Positions 1 to 9,764 of a stretch of DNA of 64,000 nt are shown here, piece after piece. The position numbers were made by a program, and so were the translations under genes. The notes beneath the pieces were generated by a model. That model was not told where the DNA came from. It searched no databases and saw only the letters and a list, made by a program, of their open reading frames with translations. The stretch is from NCBI RefSeq assembly GCF_900142955.1, contig NZ_FRCP01000011.1, positions 62,001 through 126,000 of the forward strand. The letters run 5' to 3'. This stretch comes from Anaerosporobacter mobilis DSM 15930. Its GTDB lineage: Bacteria > Bacillota > Clostridia > Lachnospirales > Lachnospiraceae. Numbering within the stretch: position 1 is the first letter of the stretch; each line of letters opens with the position of its first letter.

Positions 1-1
1 T

Positions 2-1816
2 ACACAAAAAGGAAATGATATCTATAAGAAAGTAAAGTCACTAAATTTTGAAAACTATATTACAATTATTCTATCAAATGTATATGAAGAAAAGAATGAG
101 AATTGCTATCAGATAAGATGTAATGAGGAAGATTTTAAGATGGTATTTACCCAAATATCCAATCAACACATTGATACGATAATTCATATTGCATCCTATG
201 AAGATAATAGAGAAGATACGATAGATGACTTAGATAAAAAAGTCAGTAATAGTATGAAAAGCCTATATCTCTTATTACATAGTATGTCATCTCTTCATAT
301 GAAAGTGGATAATTTTACGGCAGTCATTGACAACTCAATCAGCGTAAATGGAAAAGAAGATGGAATTAATCCCATAAACAGAGCCTTCACAGGCATGATA
401 AAGTCAGTTGCCAAGGAATATACAAGTATGAATTTCAAAGTAATCGATTTGGATACCATAACTGATATGGGTAAGTTTGGTTTTGAGATTCTCTCAAAGG
501 ATCAAACAATACTAGTTGTCTTTCGTAATAACGTAAGATATATTGAGTATTTTACTGAAAGTGTAGAAGAGGTACAGACAGACTTTGAGATAAAATCTAA
601 TGGTGTATATATTATAGCTGGTGGACTTGGAGGTGTTGGGCTAGCACTTACTCAAAGCTTAGTGCAATTGAATAACAAAATTCATATAACTATATTATGT
701 AGACATAGTATGGATCAAATAAATGATCAGGTGAAAGTAAAAAGAATACAAAGGCAACTGAATGAAATTCGAGAGATATCAAATGGACATACAACGGTAG
801 AAATTTTGCAAGCGGATATTACAGATTATGAAACAATGACCCATACAATTGACGAATTACGTTATAAGTATGGGAGAATACTAGGTGTCATTAATTGTGC
901 AGGAGTTTCAGGAGATGGTTATCTGATTCGAAAGCGATGGGCGGTTTTTTACCAAGTTCTTCAACCTAAAATATTTGGAACATGGATTTTAGATAAGCTA
1001 ACGCAACAAGATAATCTGGATTTCTTTATTATGTGCTCATCGTTATCCTCAATTTTTGCTTCAAGTGGGCAAAGTGATTATGCCGCAGCAAATTCTTATT
1101 TGGATAGCTATTCTGAGATGAGAGAAAAAAAAGGAAAACCTACCTTGGCTATTAATTGGACAGGATGGAAAGAAGTTGGTATGGCTGTAGATAACCAAGT
1201 TAATCAGAATGAAAGTATATTCCAATTTGTAGATACACAAAGAGGGCAGGAAGCTTTTGTATATGCACTTTCACTCCAACAACCACACTTAATAGTAGGT
1301 GAACTGAATTATGAGTTTGTGCAAAAACATAAAGAATTTTTTAGGAATAATATTGAATTTTCTCAAACAATAGAAAATAAATTGAGAAGGTTTGATCAAT
1401 CAAGTGTGTATGATATGGAGAGAGAGGAGTATACAGTGCAAATTATTAGCAATGGTAAGAAAGAAGTGACGCAAACAGAAAAAACCGTTGCGAATGCAAT
1501 GGCAAGAACACTAAATTTTAGTGAAATTAATATTGACGATAAGTTTTTTGAAATGGGGGGAGATTCCTTATTGGCGACAGCCTTAAAGAAAGAATTAGAT
1601 AAAGATTTTCCTGACGTTGTTGATATTACCGATATATTTACTTATGTATCTGTTACAGAAATAGCAAAGTATATAGATGGTATTATTAAGGCTCAAGAGC
1701 AAAAACAAGAAATGGCAGAAATGGATGATTCAGATGTGGAACTGAAAGAATTACTTAAATTACTTGATGCTGGAAATATTGATTTAGAAGATGCAAAAAA
1801 AATGTTGATAAATTAG
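2..1816 (+). CDS. Polyketide synthase, C-terminal part (KR-ACP), cut by window edge
   Basis: The reading frame is open from the first bases, so this is the 3' part (604 residues visible) of a larger PKS; the internal ATG at 140 is not the true start. A ketoreductase domain (about 600-1340) has an NADP-binding GGLGGVG motif, the Ser and Tyr of a short-chain dehydrogenase (CSSLSS, SGQSDYAAANSY) and the INWTGW segment. A carrier protein follows with FFEMGGDSLLA (near 1548-1575), whose Ser takes phosphopantetheine. The C-terminus (LLDAGNIDLEDAKKML) resembles the four-helix-bundle docking tails of trans-AT synthases. It probably reduces a beta-keto intermediate and passes it to the next protein, 12 bases downstream. 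Product unknown. Confidence is high for the domains. Confidence 0.9.
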   Translation, partial: TQKGNDIYKKVKSLNFENYITIILSNVYEEKNENCYQIRCNEEDFKMVFTQISNQHIDTIIHIASYEDNREDTIDDLDKKVSNSMKSLYLLLHSMSSLHMKVDNFTAVIDNSISVNGKEDGINPINRAFTGMIKSVAKEYTSMNFKVIDLDTITDMGKFGFEILSKDQTILVVFRNNVRYIEYFTESVEEVQTDFEIKSNGVYIIAGGLGGVGLALTQSLVQLNNKIHITILCRHSMDQINDQVKVKRIQRQLNEIREISNGHTTVEILQADITDYETMTHTIDELRYKYGRILGVINCAGVSGDGYLIRKRWAVFYQVLQPKIFGTWILDKLTQQDNLDFFIMCSSLSSIFASSGQSDYAAANSYLDSYSEMREKKGKPTLAINWTGWKEVGMAVDNQVNQNESIFQFVDTQRGQEAFVYALSLQQPHLIVGELNYEFVQKHKEFFRNNIEFSQTIENKLRRFDQSSVYDMEREEYTVQIISNGKKEVTQTEKTVANAMARTLNFSEINIDDKFFEMGGDSLLATALKKELDKDFPDVVDITDIFTYVSVTEIAKYIDGIIKAQEQKQEMAEMDDSDVELKELLKLLDAGNIDLEDAKKMLIN

Positions 1817-1828
1817 GAGAAATTACAT

Positions 1829-4800
1829 ATGGATCGAATAAAAAATTATATATTAGAACAGGTAAGTAATAAGAAGATATCTCAAGAAGATGCATTTAGT
1901 ATGTTAAAAGAATTAAAAAATACTGATGAATTACATGAAGAGGTAGCGATTATAGGATTAGCATGTACATTACCAGAGGCTGAGAATCCTGAAGAATTTT
2001 GGAATAACTTAATTAATGAATATAAAAACCTTGTTCCTTCACCACCAGAAAGATACGCACTATTTGAGCCACTTCAGAACCCACATTATGCAGAGTTTTT
2101 AGGAATGCACCCATTAGGAAAAAGGGATAGCAATGAAGAATCTGATAAAAACTTAGTTGCTTTTATTAAAGATATTGATAAATTTGATGCAGCGTTTTTT
2201 GGGATTCCTCCAAGAGAAGCAAGATTTATTCATCCAGGACAGAGAATTTTCTTGCAAACAGCATGGTCTGCTATTGAGGATGCAGGATATGGTTATGATA
2301 CAATCGTTGGTAGTAATACTGGAGTTTTTGTAGGAGAAGATCATAATAACACGTTACCTTATAAATATATCACAGAACCAGATCAGATGCATTTAACAGG
2401 ATCTTGGGAAGGTATAATGGCTAGTAGAATTAGTTATATATTTGATTTAAAAGGTCCTGCAATGGTTCTTGACACGGCTTGCTCTTCTGGTTTAATCGCT
2501 ATACATCAAGCATGTAATGCGTTGAGAAACAAGGATTGTGAAATGGTAATCGCTGGTGGAATTTCTTTAGGCGGAGGTACAACAGGAACAGCACTAGAGG
2601 AAGGGGAGGATACAGCTGACGCGCTTGCATCGGTTTCTTCTGATGATGTTGTTCGTACTTTTGATAAAAAGTGTTCAGGAACCGTTTTTGGAGAGGGTTG
2701 TGTGGCTATTACATTAAAGCTACTAAAAAATGCAATCAAGGATGGCGATCATATATACGGGGTTATTAAAGGTAGTGCTATTAATAATGATGGTGCATCG
2801 AATGGTATAACGGCTCCGAATCCTCTAGCACAAGAAGATGTAATTAAAGAGGCTTGGGAAAAATCAAACGTTAATTGTGAAAGTATTCAATATATAGAAG
2901 CACATGGTACAGGTACGATATTAGGTGATCCAATTGAAATTAAAGGAATTACAAATGCATTTCGTAAGTATACAAAACGTAAACAATTTTGTGGAGTAGG
3001 TTCCTTAAAAACAAATATGGGGCATATGGTTGCAGCAGCTGGTTGTGCCAGTGTTATGAAAGTAGTATTAGGTATGAAACACAATGTAATACCTGCTAGT
3101 ATGTATTTTGAAGAGCCAAATCCACATATCAATTTCTGCGAATCACCTGTTTTTGTAGTTGACAAGCCATATAAATGGAATAAGAGAGAAATGCCTAGAA
3201 GAGCGGGAGTAAGTGCCTTTGGCTTTAGTGGAACAAATGGACATGCAGTAATTGAGGAGCCACCAGTATTGCCAGAGCGCATTGAGGTTGTGGATAATAA
3301 GTTGAATGTAGTTTGTCTTTCTGCAAAAACCGAAACAGCATTATTTAACCTGCTAAAAAGCTACCAGACCTTTTTAGCAGACAATGAAGAATTAAATATG
3401 AAAGATGTTTGTTTCACTGCAAACACAGGTAGAGGCCATTATGACTTCCGAATTGCAATGTTAGTAGATGGACAACAATCTTTCAGAGATAATATCAATT
3501 TGTTAGTTAATGAAGGATTACAGTCTTATATGGAACGAAAGATATATTTTGGACAATATAAAACAGTATCGGACATGAGACAATTATTAAATGAGAATGA
3601 AGTTAAGGAGAGTAGCATTCATCAAATGAATAGTGAAGTAGAAGAACAATTAAATCACATAGATTCATTGGATGACAACAGTTACAATGTAATGCTAGAG
3701 TCCATCTGTGAAGCATATACAAAAGGAGCGACGATTGCATGGAAAAAACTGTACATAAATAGACAAAACAGAAGAGTAAGTTTACCAACGTACCAATTTG
3801 ATAAGACGTTTTTCTGGGCAGATGTGAAAAAAACGAAACTTACCAATTCCGTTGTAGACGATAACAGTGAAAAAATTCATCCATTGGTTGATAAACTAGT
3901 TGTTTCAACTATGAATGAAGATATTTATAGTGTGAAGTTATCACCTAACTCTCATTGGGTATTAAAGGAACATGTGATTCTAGGGAACAGTACAGTTCCA
4001 GGTACGGCCTATATTGAAGTAGCTAGAGCTATAGGAGAACGCTACTATCATACGGATGCTTTAGAACTAGAGAATGTAATGTTCTTAACTCCTTTAGTAG
4101 TACCAAATGATAGTGTAGTGGATGCACAAATAGTTGCACATAAAGACGTGAACAAAATAAGTTTTGTCATTTCAAGCTTAGTAAAAGATGAGAAAAATGA
4201 ATCTGAGACTTGGGTTATATATTGTAAAGGTGATATTAAGGTAAATACAAATGCTACATTAGAAAAGTTAGAGTATAATCAAATGTTTGAACAAGAAGGT
4301 ATCGTTAATTCGCCTACAAACATACCAGCGATAAATGCACAAGGTTTGATGGGGCTGGGAGATCGTTGGAACAATGTTTTACGTTGTGGCAGATTGGATA
4401 ACATTGCAGTTTGTGAAGTAAAGTTGCCTGATGAGTATATAGGGGATTTAGAGCAATTTAAATATCATATAAGTGTACTTGATATGGCGGTTAATCGACC
4501 TGTTCAAGAATTTACTTCAGGAATATATCTACCATATTATTACAAAAAACTCACGATGCATGGACCACTACCAGGACATGTATTCAGTAAGGCAATTTTG
4601 CTGAACAAAAATTCCAATAATGATGAAACTAAAACATATGACATAATTATTTCGGATATAGATGGGAAGGTGATTGTCACCATAGAAGGTTATGTAGTTA
4701 AGAAAGTAAACGTACTAAATGATTATGTTGCTAATGCCTTCTTTGGAATTGAATGGGTTGAGGTGGAATCGAGAATTGCATTTAAGAATGCATTTAAGAA

Positions 4801-6673
4801 TGTATTGATGTTTAGAAACAAAACGAAATTCTCGTCACAATTAGAGGAAAAGGTAAAGAGTAGCGCACAGAGAGTAATTACTGTTGACTATGGAAAGCAG
4901 TATGAAAAAGTCAATGAAAATGAATATATCATTTCAACAAAGGAAGAAGATTATTACACATTGATGAAAGAAATCTCTTCTTGCGAAATCACAGATATTG
5001 TACATGCAAAGACACTTGATTTTAACATGGAATATAAAGATATTATTGATTATGAAGATGCACAAAAAAATAGCATTTATAGTTTATTCTTTATAACTAA
5101 GTCAATGCTCAAGAACAAGATTGGAAGAAATATCAACTTCATTTTAGTTACGGATTATGCACAAGAAATTGATAAAACGGAGAGAACGATAAAACCTCTA
5201 AATGCTGCATATATAGCATTAGCCAAGACAATTAATATGGAATATCCAGATATTAAAATTAGAAGCATAGATATTGATGAAAGTACGGATTTTGATAGGA
5301 TCTATGAAGAAATTCAAAATGGAGAGTATAATTTACGTACTGCATTTAGAAATAATAAGAAATATAGAGAGAGATTATATAAAAAGGATCTAACATCTAC
5401 GGAGAAAAAAATCAATGAAATAAAGGTTGATGGTACTTACATAATTACTGGAGGGACAGGTGGTCTTGGTTTAGAAGTTGCAAGATATTTATCAATGAAG
5501 AATAAGTGTAATATTATTCTTATATCAAGAAAGACTTTGCCTGATCGAACAATATGGGCTGATATTATTGAAAATGGAAGTGACCAAAAGTTATGTAAAA
5601 TTATCAATAAAATTAATGAAATTGAAAAAGAAAATTCAAATGTTGAAGTGCTATCTGGAAATGTAAATGATTATACCAGAATGAAGGAAATTATAGAGTA
5701 TTTGATAACGAAATATCAAACAATTAATGGTGTATTTCATTGTGCTGGTATTGCAGGAGATGGTTTCTTATATAATAAGAGTGAAGAAGCGTTTGCAAGT
5801 GTATTAGAACCAAAAATTGCTGGAACTAAAGTTATGGAAGCTTGTACCAAAGAGTTGAATTTGGATTTTATGATATTATTTTCTTCAATGATTACCTTTT
5901 TTAGTGCGCCTGGTCAAGGAGACTATACCGTTGCGAATGCGTATCTAGATTCATTTGCCCAATATAAAAATAAAATGAATCAAAGAACATATGCGATTAA
6001 TTGGCCTGGTTGGAGTGAAACTGGTATGGCAGTTGATCACAACCTAGTAGATGGTGCAACATTATTTAAGTCATTATCAACAAATCAAGCCCTTTCTGCG
6101 TTGGATACGGTACTTAGTACAGGGATAACGAATATTATTCCTGGTGAAATTGACTATGATTTATTAAGTACAGTAACTAATTCTATGCCTATGACACTTT
6201 CAAGTGAAATAGAAAAAATAGTAGCAAGAAGGAAGGATACAGGAGAGGTTAAGCAAAGAAGTAACAAATCATATGAGAATATTGAATCGAGAGAAGTACT
6301 TATTTTAGGAAAAGCGCAGGACGAATTTACAGAGACGGAAATTAAATTGTCAAAGTTGTATGCAGCGGTATTAGAACTAAAAGAAATTGATATTTATGAA
6401 AGCTTTAATGCTATGGGGGGCGACTCTATTATCGCAACAGAAGTGTACAAGTTACTGAATCATTTTTATGAAGGAGTATCGGAAGTTTCTGATATGTTTG
6501 TGTATCCAACAATATTTGAAATGGCTCACTACATTGATAGTAAGCTTCAAAATGAAAACAATGAGAATGTTTTATTAACGGAACATAACATTGACAACAT
6601 GATGGAAAAATTTGAAGAAGGCGAAATAGATGTTGATGATATGATTAGTTTCTTTGATTCAGATGAAGAGTAA
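1829..6673 (+). CDS. Polyketide synthase module KS-DH-KR-ACP without acyltransferase
   Basis: A 1614-residue one-module PKS. Residues 1-35 form a docking-like helix pair (KKISQEDAFSMLKEL). The ketosynthase (about 37-480) has an intact triad: Cys218 in DTACSSG, His359 in EAHGTGT, His399 in KTNMGH. No acyltransferase follows; instead there is a flanking linker ending in LPTYQFDKTFFW. A dehydratase starts near 683 with HVILGNSTVPG (HxxxGxxxxP); its second catalytic acid is probably in VLDMAVN. A ketoreductase (about 1195-1400) has TGGTGGLG, FSSMITFFSAPGQGDYTVANAY and NWPGW. The carrier protein has MGGDSIIA near 1527, and the tail EEGEIDVDDMISFF looks like a C-terminal docking element. The module should give an alpha,beta-unsaturated or beta-hydroxy extension and needs malonyl units supplied in trans. 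Confidence 0.92.
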   Translation: MDRIKNYILEQVSNKKISQEDAFSMLKELKNTDELHEEVAIIGLACTLPEAENPEEFWNNLINEYKNLVPSPPERYALFEPLQNPHYAEFLGMHPLGKRDSNEESDKNLVAFIKDIDKFDAAFFGIPPREARFIHPGQRIFLQTAWSAIEDAGYGYDTIVGSNTGVFVGEDHNNTLPYKYITEPDQMHLTGSWEGIMASRISYIFDLKGPAMVLDTACSSGLIAIHQACNALRNKDCEMVIAGGISLGGGTTGTALEEGEDTADALASVSSDDVVRTFDKKCSGTVFGEGCVAITLKLLKNAIKDGDHIYGVIKGSAINNDGASNGITAPNPLAQEDVIKEAWEKSNVNCESIQYIEAHGTGTILGDPIEIKGITNAFRKYTKRKQFCGVGSLKTNMGHMVAAAGCASVMKVVLGMKHNVIPASMYFEEPNPHINFCESPVFVVDKPYKWNKREMPRRAGVSAFGFSGTNGHAVIEEPPVLPERIEVVDNKLNVVCLSAKTETALFNLLKSYQTFLADNEELNMKDVCFTANTGRGHYDFRIAMLVDGQQSFRDNINLLVNEGLQSYMERKIYFGQYKTVSDMRQLLNENEVKESSIHQMNSEVEEQLNHIDSLDDNSYNVMLESICEAYTKGATIAWKKLYINRQNRRVSLPTYQFDKTFFWADVKKTKLTNSVVDDNSEKIHPLVDKLVVSTMNEDIYSVKLSPNSHWVLKEHVILGNSTVPGTAYIEVARAIGERYYHTDALELENVMFLTPLVVPNDSVVDAQIVAHKDVNKISFVISSLVKDEKNESETWVIYCKGDIKVNTNATLEKLEYNQMFEQEGIVNSPTNIPAINAQGLMGLGDRWNNVLRCGRLDNIAVCEVKLPDEYIGDLEQFKYHISVLDMAVNRPVQEFTSGIYLPYYYKKLTMHGPLPGHVFSKAILLNKNSNNDETKTYDIIISDIDGKVIVTIEGYVVKKVNVLNDYVANAFFGIEWVEVESRIAFKNAFKNVLMFRNKTKFSSQLEEKVKSSAQRVITVDYGKQYEKVNENEYIISTKEEDYYTLMKEISSCEITDIVHAKTLDFNMEYKDIIDYEDAQKNSIYSLFFITKSMLKNKIGRNINFILVTDYAQEIDKTERTIKPLNAAYIALAKTINMEYPDIKIRSIDIDESTDFDRIYEEIQNGEYNLRTAFRNNKKYRERLYKKDLTSTEKKINEIKVDGTYIITGGTGGLGLEVARYLSMKNKCNIILISRKTLPDRTIWADIIENGSDQKLCKIINKINEIEKENSNVEVLSGNVNDYTRMKEIIEYLITKYQTINGVFHCAGIAGDGFLYNKSEEAFASVLEPKIAGTKVMEACTKELNLDFMILFSSMITFFSAPGQGDYTVANAYLDSFAQYKNKMNQRTYAINWPGWSETGMAVDHNLVDGATLFKSLSTNQALSALDTVLSTGITNIIPGEIDYDLLSTVTNSMPMTLSSEIEKIVARRKDTGEVKQRSNKSYENIESREVLILGKAQDEFTETEIKLSKLYAAVLELKEIDIYESFNAMGGDSIIATEVYKLLNHFYEGVSEVSDMFVYPTIFEMAHYIDSKLQNENNENVLLTEHNIDNMMEKFEEGEIDVDDMISFFDSDEE

Positions 6674-6681
6674 TTTCATGA

Positions 6682-6716
6682 GTTCAGAATCTAAAATATA
6701 ATTTTAGATTCTGAAC
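6682..6716 (+). repeat. Perfect intercistronic hairpin
   Basis: A 16-base arm (6682-6697) is followed by a 3-base loop (ATA) and its exact reverse complement (6701-6716). It lies between the PKS stop and the next start. No T-run follows, so it is not a normal intrinsic terminator; it could stabilise an mRNA 3' end or separate translation within the operon. Confidence 0.8.
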
Positions 6717-6757
6717 AGCCAATGTTTTATAACAAGGAACGTAGAATAGGAGCATCT

Positions 6758-7699
6758 ATGAATAATCTAGCAGTAATTTTTCCAGGAGATGAATCTTTTT
6801 TTCCTGGGATGGGTAAAGAATTACATATCAATTTCTCTAGAGCGAGAGAGTTATACAAGGCATTAGAGACAATAATAAAAAAAGATATTATTATAAGTCT
6901 ATTTGACGATATGAGTGATACAAGGTTGACGCAAGAAGAAAAGAATCTCTGTGTCTTCATAGCCCAAGTTATTAATTATGAACTATTTACTGATATATAT
7001 GCAATAACACCAAAGTACTTAATAACAGAGGGAATCGGTCTGTTAGCTGCTTTAGTATGCGAAAAGTCTATTACGTTAGAAGAAGCAGTACATATTATAC
7101 AAGCGGGATCGTCTTGTTCAAATATCAAATCTTATACTAAAAAGTATTCCATTATAGAAGTATCAAAAGAGATACATTCAATTGAAGAACAAGATTTGGT
7201 ACGAATTCAAAATAATATATATAATGAAGCGGAATTTGATGAAGAAGCTTGTCTGAGAAGACTAACAGAGGTAGGAGTAGAATTTTTAATTGAAATTGGA
7301 CCGAATAATCGATTATCAAAAGAATTATGTAATAAAAATAGTGAAATCCGTTGTAGTTATTTAGATGTTGAAGATGATCCAAATTGGATATTGGAAAATT
7401 TGTTATATAAAAAGTTCTTTAATATTCAAGTGATAATTAATCGGATGTTTGGTATTGCAGCAGCCACAAAAAACAATAATGAAAACTATTCAGATTATGA
7501 ACAAGAGGTAATTCAAAATTATACAAATCTAAAAGTGTTATCAGAGAAAGAAAATCCTCAAAATACGGATATAGAAAAGGCATATGAATATTTGAAAAAA
7601 ATTCTCACATATAAAAAAGTATCAACAGAGGAAATACTATATAGAATTCGAAACTTGAAAGTAGAGACTTTATGTAACACGGATAGTTTTGTAATTTGA
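6758..7699 (+). CDS. Degenerate stand-alone acyltransferase-like protein (catalytic Ser missing)
   Basis: A 313-residue protein. The ATG at 6758 is chosen over 6722 because AGGAG (6748-6752) sits 5 bases before it. The N-terminus (AVIFPGDESFFPGMGKEL) is plainly the start of a malonyl/acyl transferase fold (usual FPGQGSQ..GMG). Where the family has the nucleophile motif GHSxG, this protein reads TEGIG (residues 90-94) followed by the expected LLAALVCEKSITLEEAV. A later family segment is also recognisable (GVEFLIEIGPNNRLS, about 173-187), but roughly 100 residues between the two are missing, and about 110 unrelated residues follow. It therefore cannot transfer acyl groups by the usual serine mechanism. 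It may be a structural partner of the ketosynthase encoded next, or a decaying gene; the frame is fully open, which favours function. Confidence 0.75.
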   Translation: MNNLAVIFPGDESFFPGMGKELHINFSRARELYKALETIIKKDIIISLFDDMSDTRLTQEEKNLCVFIAQVINYELFTDIYAITPKYLITEGIGLLAALVCEKSITLEEAVHIIQAGSSCSNIKSYTKKYSIIEVSKEIHSIEEQDLVRIQNNIYNEAEFDEEACLRRLTEVGVEFLIEIGPNNRLSKELCNKNSEIRCSYLDVEDDPNWILENLLYKKFFNIQVIINRMFGIAAATKNNNENYSDYEQEVIQNYTNLKVLSEKENPQNTDIEKAYEYLKKILTYKKVSTEEILYRIRNLKVETLCNTDSFVI

Positions 7700-7720
7700 T
7701 ATTGCGGGTAGGAGAATAGT

Positions 7721-9640
7721 ATGATAGACGAAAAAGAGTTAAGTAAATACATCCTAAATGAATACAAAAATGGAAACATTAAAAAAGATATAGCGCTTGA
7801 ATTGGTCAAAAAAGTAAATTATAAAGACTCAAAGGAAACGGATGTCGCTGTTATAGGAATGGGGTGTCGATTTCGAAAAGAAGATGATTATAACTTATAT
7901 TGGAATGGACTAGAGAATAAAAAAACTTGGATTGACCGTTGCAAGTTAGATCGAGTTTACAGCTTTGAAAAGGTCCTACCTGAACATTGTCTTGATGATA
8001 TAGCCACTCATAGCAAAGGATCATTTATTGACAATCTCTTTGATTTTGATTATGAATTATTTGGGTTGACAAAAGAAGAAGCAAAAGGAATGGCACCGGG
8101 ACAAAGAATTATGTTAGAGACTGCATATAGAGCTTTGGAGGATGCTGGATATTTGGGTGAGAGATTGGTTCAGAATAAAACTGGTGTATATATTGGTAAT
8201 AACTTTTTAAGTGAACTTATAGTATCGCATCCTGCCCTTATTATGCACAATGGAATTGGTGGTAATGAAGAATTATATTTTAACTGGTCAAGTGGCTTAG
8301 CAACGAGGATATCTAGGCAATTTAATTTGCGAGGACCGTCGTATGTGCTAGATTTGAGCTGTGCCTCCTCTAGTATGGCAATCTTAAATGGGTATCAGTC
8401 TTTATTAGATAAGAAATGTGATATGGTACTTATTGGAGGAATTAATGTTAGTTATAAGCCGTGTATTCGAGTACCAGGAACAGATTTAATACACGAGCAT
8501 GAAAATGATATAATACAAAAACCATATGATGATAATCCTGGAGGATCCTATCTTGGTGAGGGTGCTGGAGCATTACTGTTAAAGCCACTGCGCAAGGCGC
8601 TTGAGGATGGAGACAATATACATGCAATTCTCAAAGGTGGAAGTATTATGAATACAGGATCTGAAGTGGGATTTTTATCTAGTAGTGCGGTATCAATAAA
8701 AAATATGATTACAGATTTGTTTAAAAAATTAGATGTTAATGTAGAAAGTATTGGCTATATTGAAGGAGAAGGATATGCTCAAAGAATTGAAGAGATTATA
8801 CAAACTTCTGGAATTAATGAAGCATTCAAATCTTTGACGAATAAAAAGCAATTCTGTGCGATTGGAAGTATGTCTCCAAACGTAGGATATACACAAGCTG
8901 CTATTGGTGTTTTAGGTGCTATTAAGGGGATTTTATCCATGAAAAATAATATAATACCACCTATATATCATTTTATGAAACCAAATACAATGTTTAATTT
9001 CGCAAACTCTGCTTTTTATATTAATGATATAAAAAAACAATGGGACAGACTAGAGAATGAAAAACATTCTTTTGCCGCATATTCTTTTGCTTATGGTGGA
9101 AATAACGCCTTTACAGTCTATGAGGAAGCTCCAGTAAGAGATACTAAGCAATTTCCTCAGAAAGAATATTTATTTGTATTAACTGCAAAATCACAAGTAG
9201 CATTCAAAAGCAATTTAAACAAGTTTATTGAATTTCTTTCCGGTGAAGTTAAATCAAGTTTGTTAGATATATGCTATACAGCTGCGGTTGGTAGAGAGCT
9301 GTATTCAGAAATTCGGCTAGCTATTGTGACTAGTAATATCGATGAACTAAAAAACAAATTAATAGAATTTGCGAAAAACGGTACTGTTACGAATAGCGTT
9401 TACTATGGAGAAACTAACAAAAAAATAGAAAATTCGAAGAAGAGTACGGTACATATTATTGATGATCAAGATAGATTAGCTAGTATTGCTTCTCAATTTG
9501 TTCAAGGTGAGAAGTACAAATTTGGGAATTTGTATTCGGAAAGTAATGCAAGAATATGTCCATTACCTAACTATCAATTTGATAGAAAACGATGTTGTAT
9601 ATTTGATGATTTTACTAAAAATGAAAAACTAATGTCCTAA
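7721..9640 (+). CDS. Stand-alone ketosynthase lacking both catalytic His (KS0)
   Basis: A 639-residue protein with an N-terminal docking-like helix pair (YKNGNIKKDIALELVKK) followed by a ketosynthase fold (about 40-480) and a post-KS linker ending LPNYQFDRKRC. The nucleophile is kept (Cys214 in DLSCASSS). The first catalytic His is Glu350 (EGEG in place of EAHG), and the KTNxGH motif reads SPNVGY, losing both Lys and His390. Such KS0 proteins can accept an acyl chain on Cys but should not decarboxylate malonyl units, so they act as transacylases or gatekeepers. There is no carrier protein or other domain on the chain. The RBS TAGGAG lies before the ATG, 21 bases after the acyltransferase-like gene. 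The docking motif suggests it receives the chain from the 1829-6673 module. Confidence 0.88.
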   Translation: MIDEKELSKYILNEYKNGNIKKDIALELVKKVNYKDSKETDVAVIGMGCRFRKEDDYNLYWNGLENKKTWIDRCKLDRVYSFEKVLPEHCLDDIATHSKGSFIDNLFDFDYELFGLTKEEAKGMAPGQRIMLETAYRALEDAGYLGERLVQNKTGVYIGNNFLSELIVSHPALIMHNGIGGNEELYFNWSSGLATRISRQFNLRGPSYVLDLSCASSSMAILNGYQSLLDKKCDMVLIGGINVSYKPCIRVPGTDLIHEHENDIIQKPYDDNPGGSYLGEGAGALLLKPLRKALEDGDNIHAILKGGSIMNTGSEVGFLSSSAVSIKNMITDLFKKLDVNVESIGYIEGEGYAQRIEEIIQTSGINEAFKSLTNKKQFCAIGSMSPNVGYTQAAIGVLGAIKGILSMKNNIIPPIYHFMKPNTMFNFANSAFYINDIKKQWDRLENEKHSFAAYSFAYGGNNAFTVYEEAPVRDTKQFPQKEYLFVLTAKSQVAFKSNLNKFIEFLSGEVKSSLLDICYTAAVGRELYSEIRLAIVTSNIDELKNKLIEFAKNGTVTNSVYYGETNKKIENSKKSTVHIIDDQDRLASIASQFVQGEKYKFGNLYSESNARICPLPNYQFDRKRCCIFDDFTKNEKLMS

Positions 9641-9764
9641 TATATCTTATATTATTAAGTTGTTTATTCACACATTTATTCTCACATGTATATTTAATTA
9701 TCAGAAGAAGATGTAAACACGTAGGCAAAATAAACTAATAATAGTAAAATAATAGAAAAATAAA

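Noticed and set aside
140..142. ATG at 140 as the start of the first PKS gene
   Set aside because: The frame is open back to base 2, no ribosome site precedes 140, and the protein begins mid-domain; the gene simply extends beyond the window.
2887..3282. 131-codon open frame on the - strand inside the KS domain
   Set aside because: The opposite strand encodes the essential KS motifs EAHGTGT and KTNMGH; the - strand product has no recognisable features.
6722..6757. Upstream ATG for the acyltransferase-like protein
   Set aside because: No ribosome site, and the fold begins exactly at the later ATG 6758, which has AGGAG 5 bases upstream.
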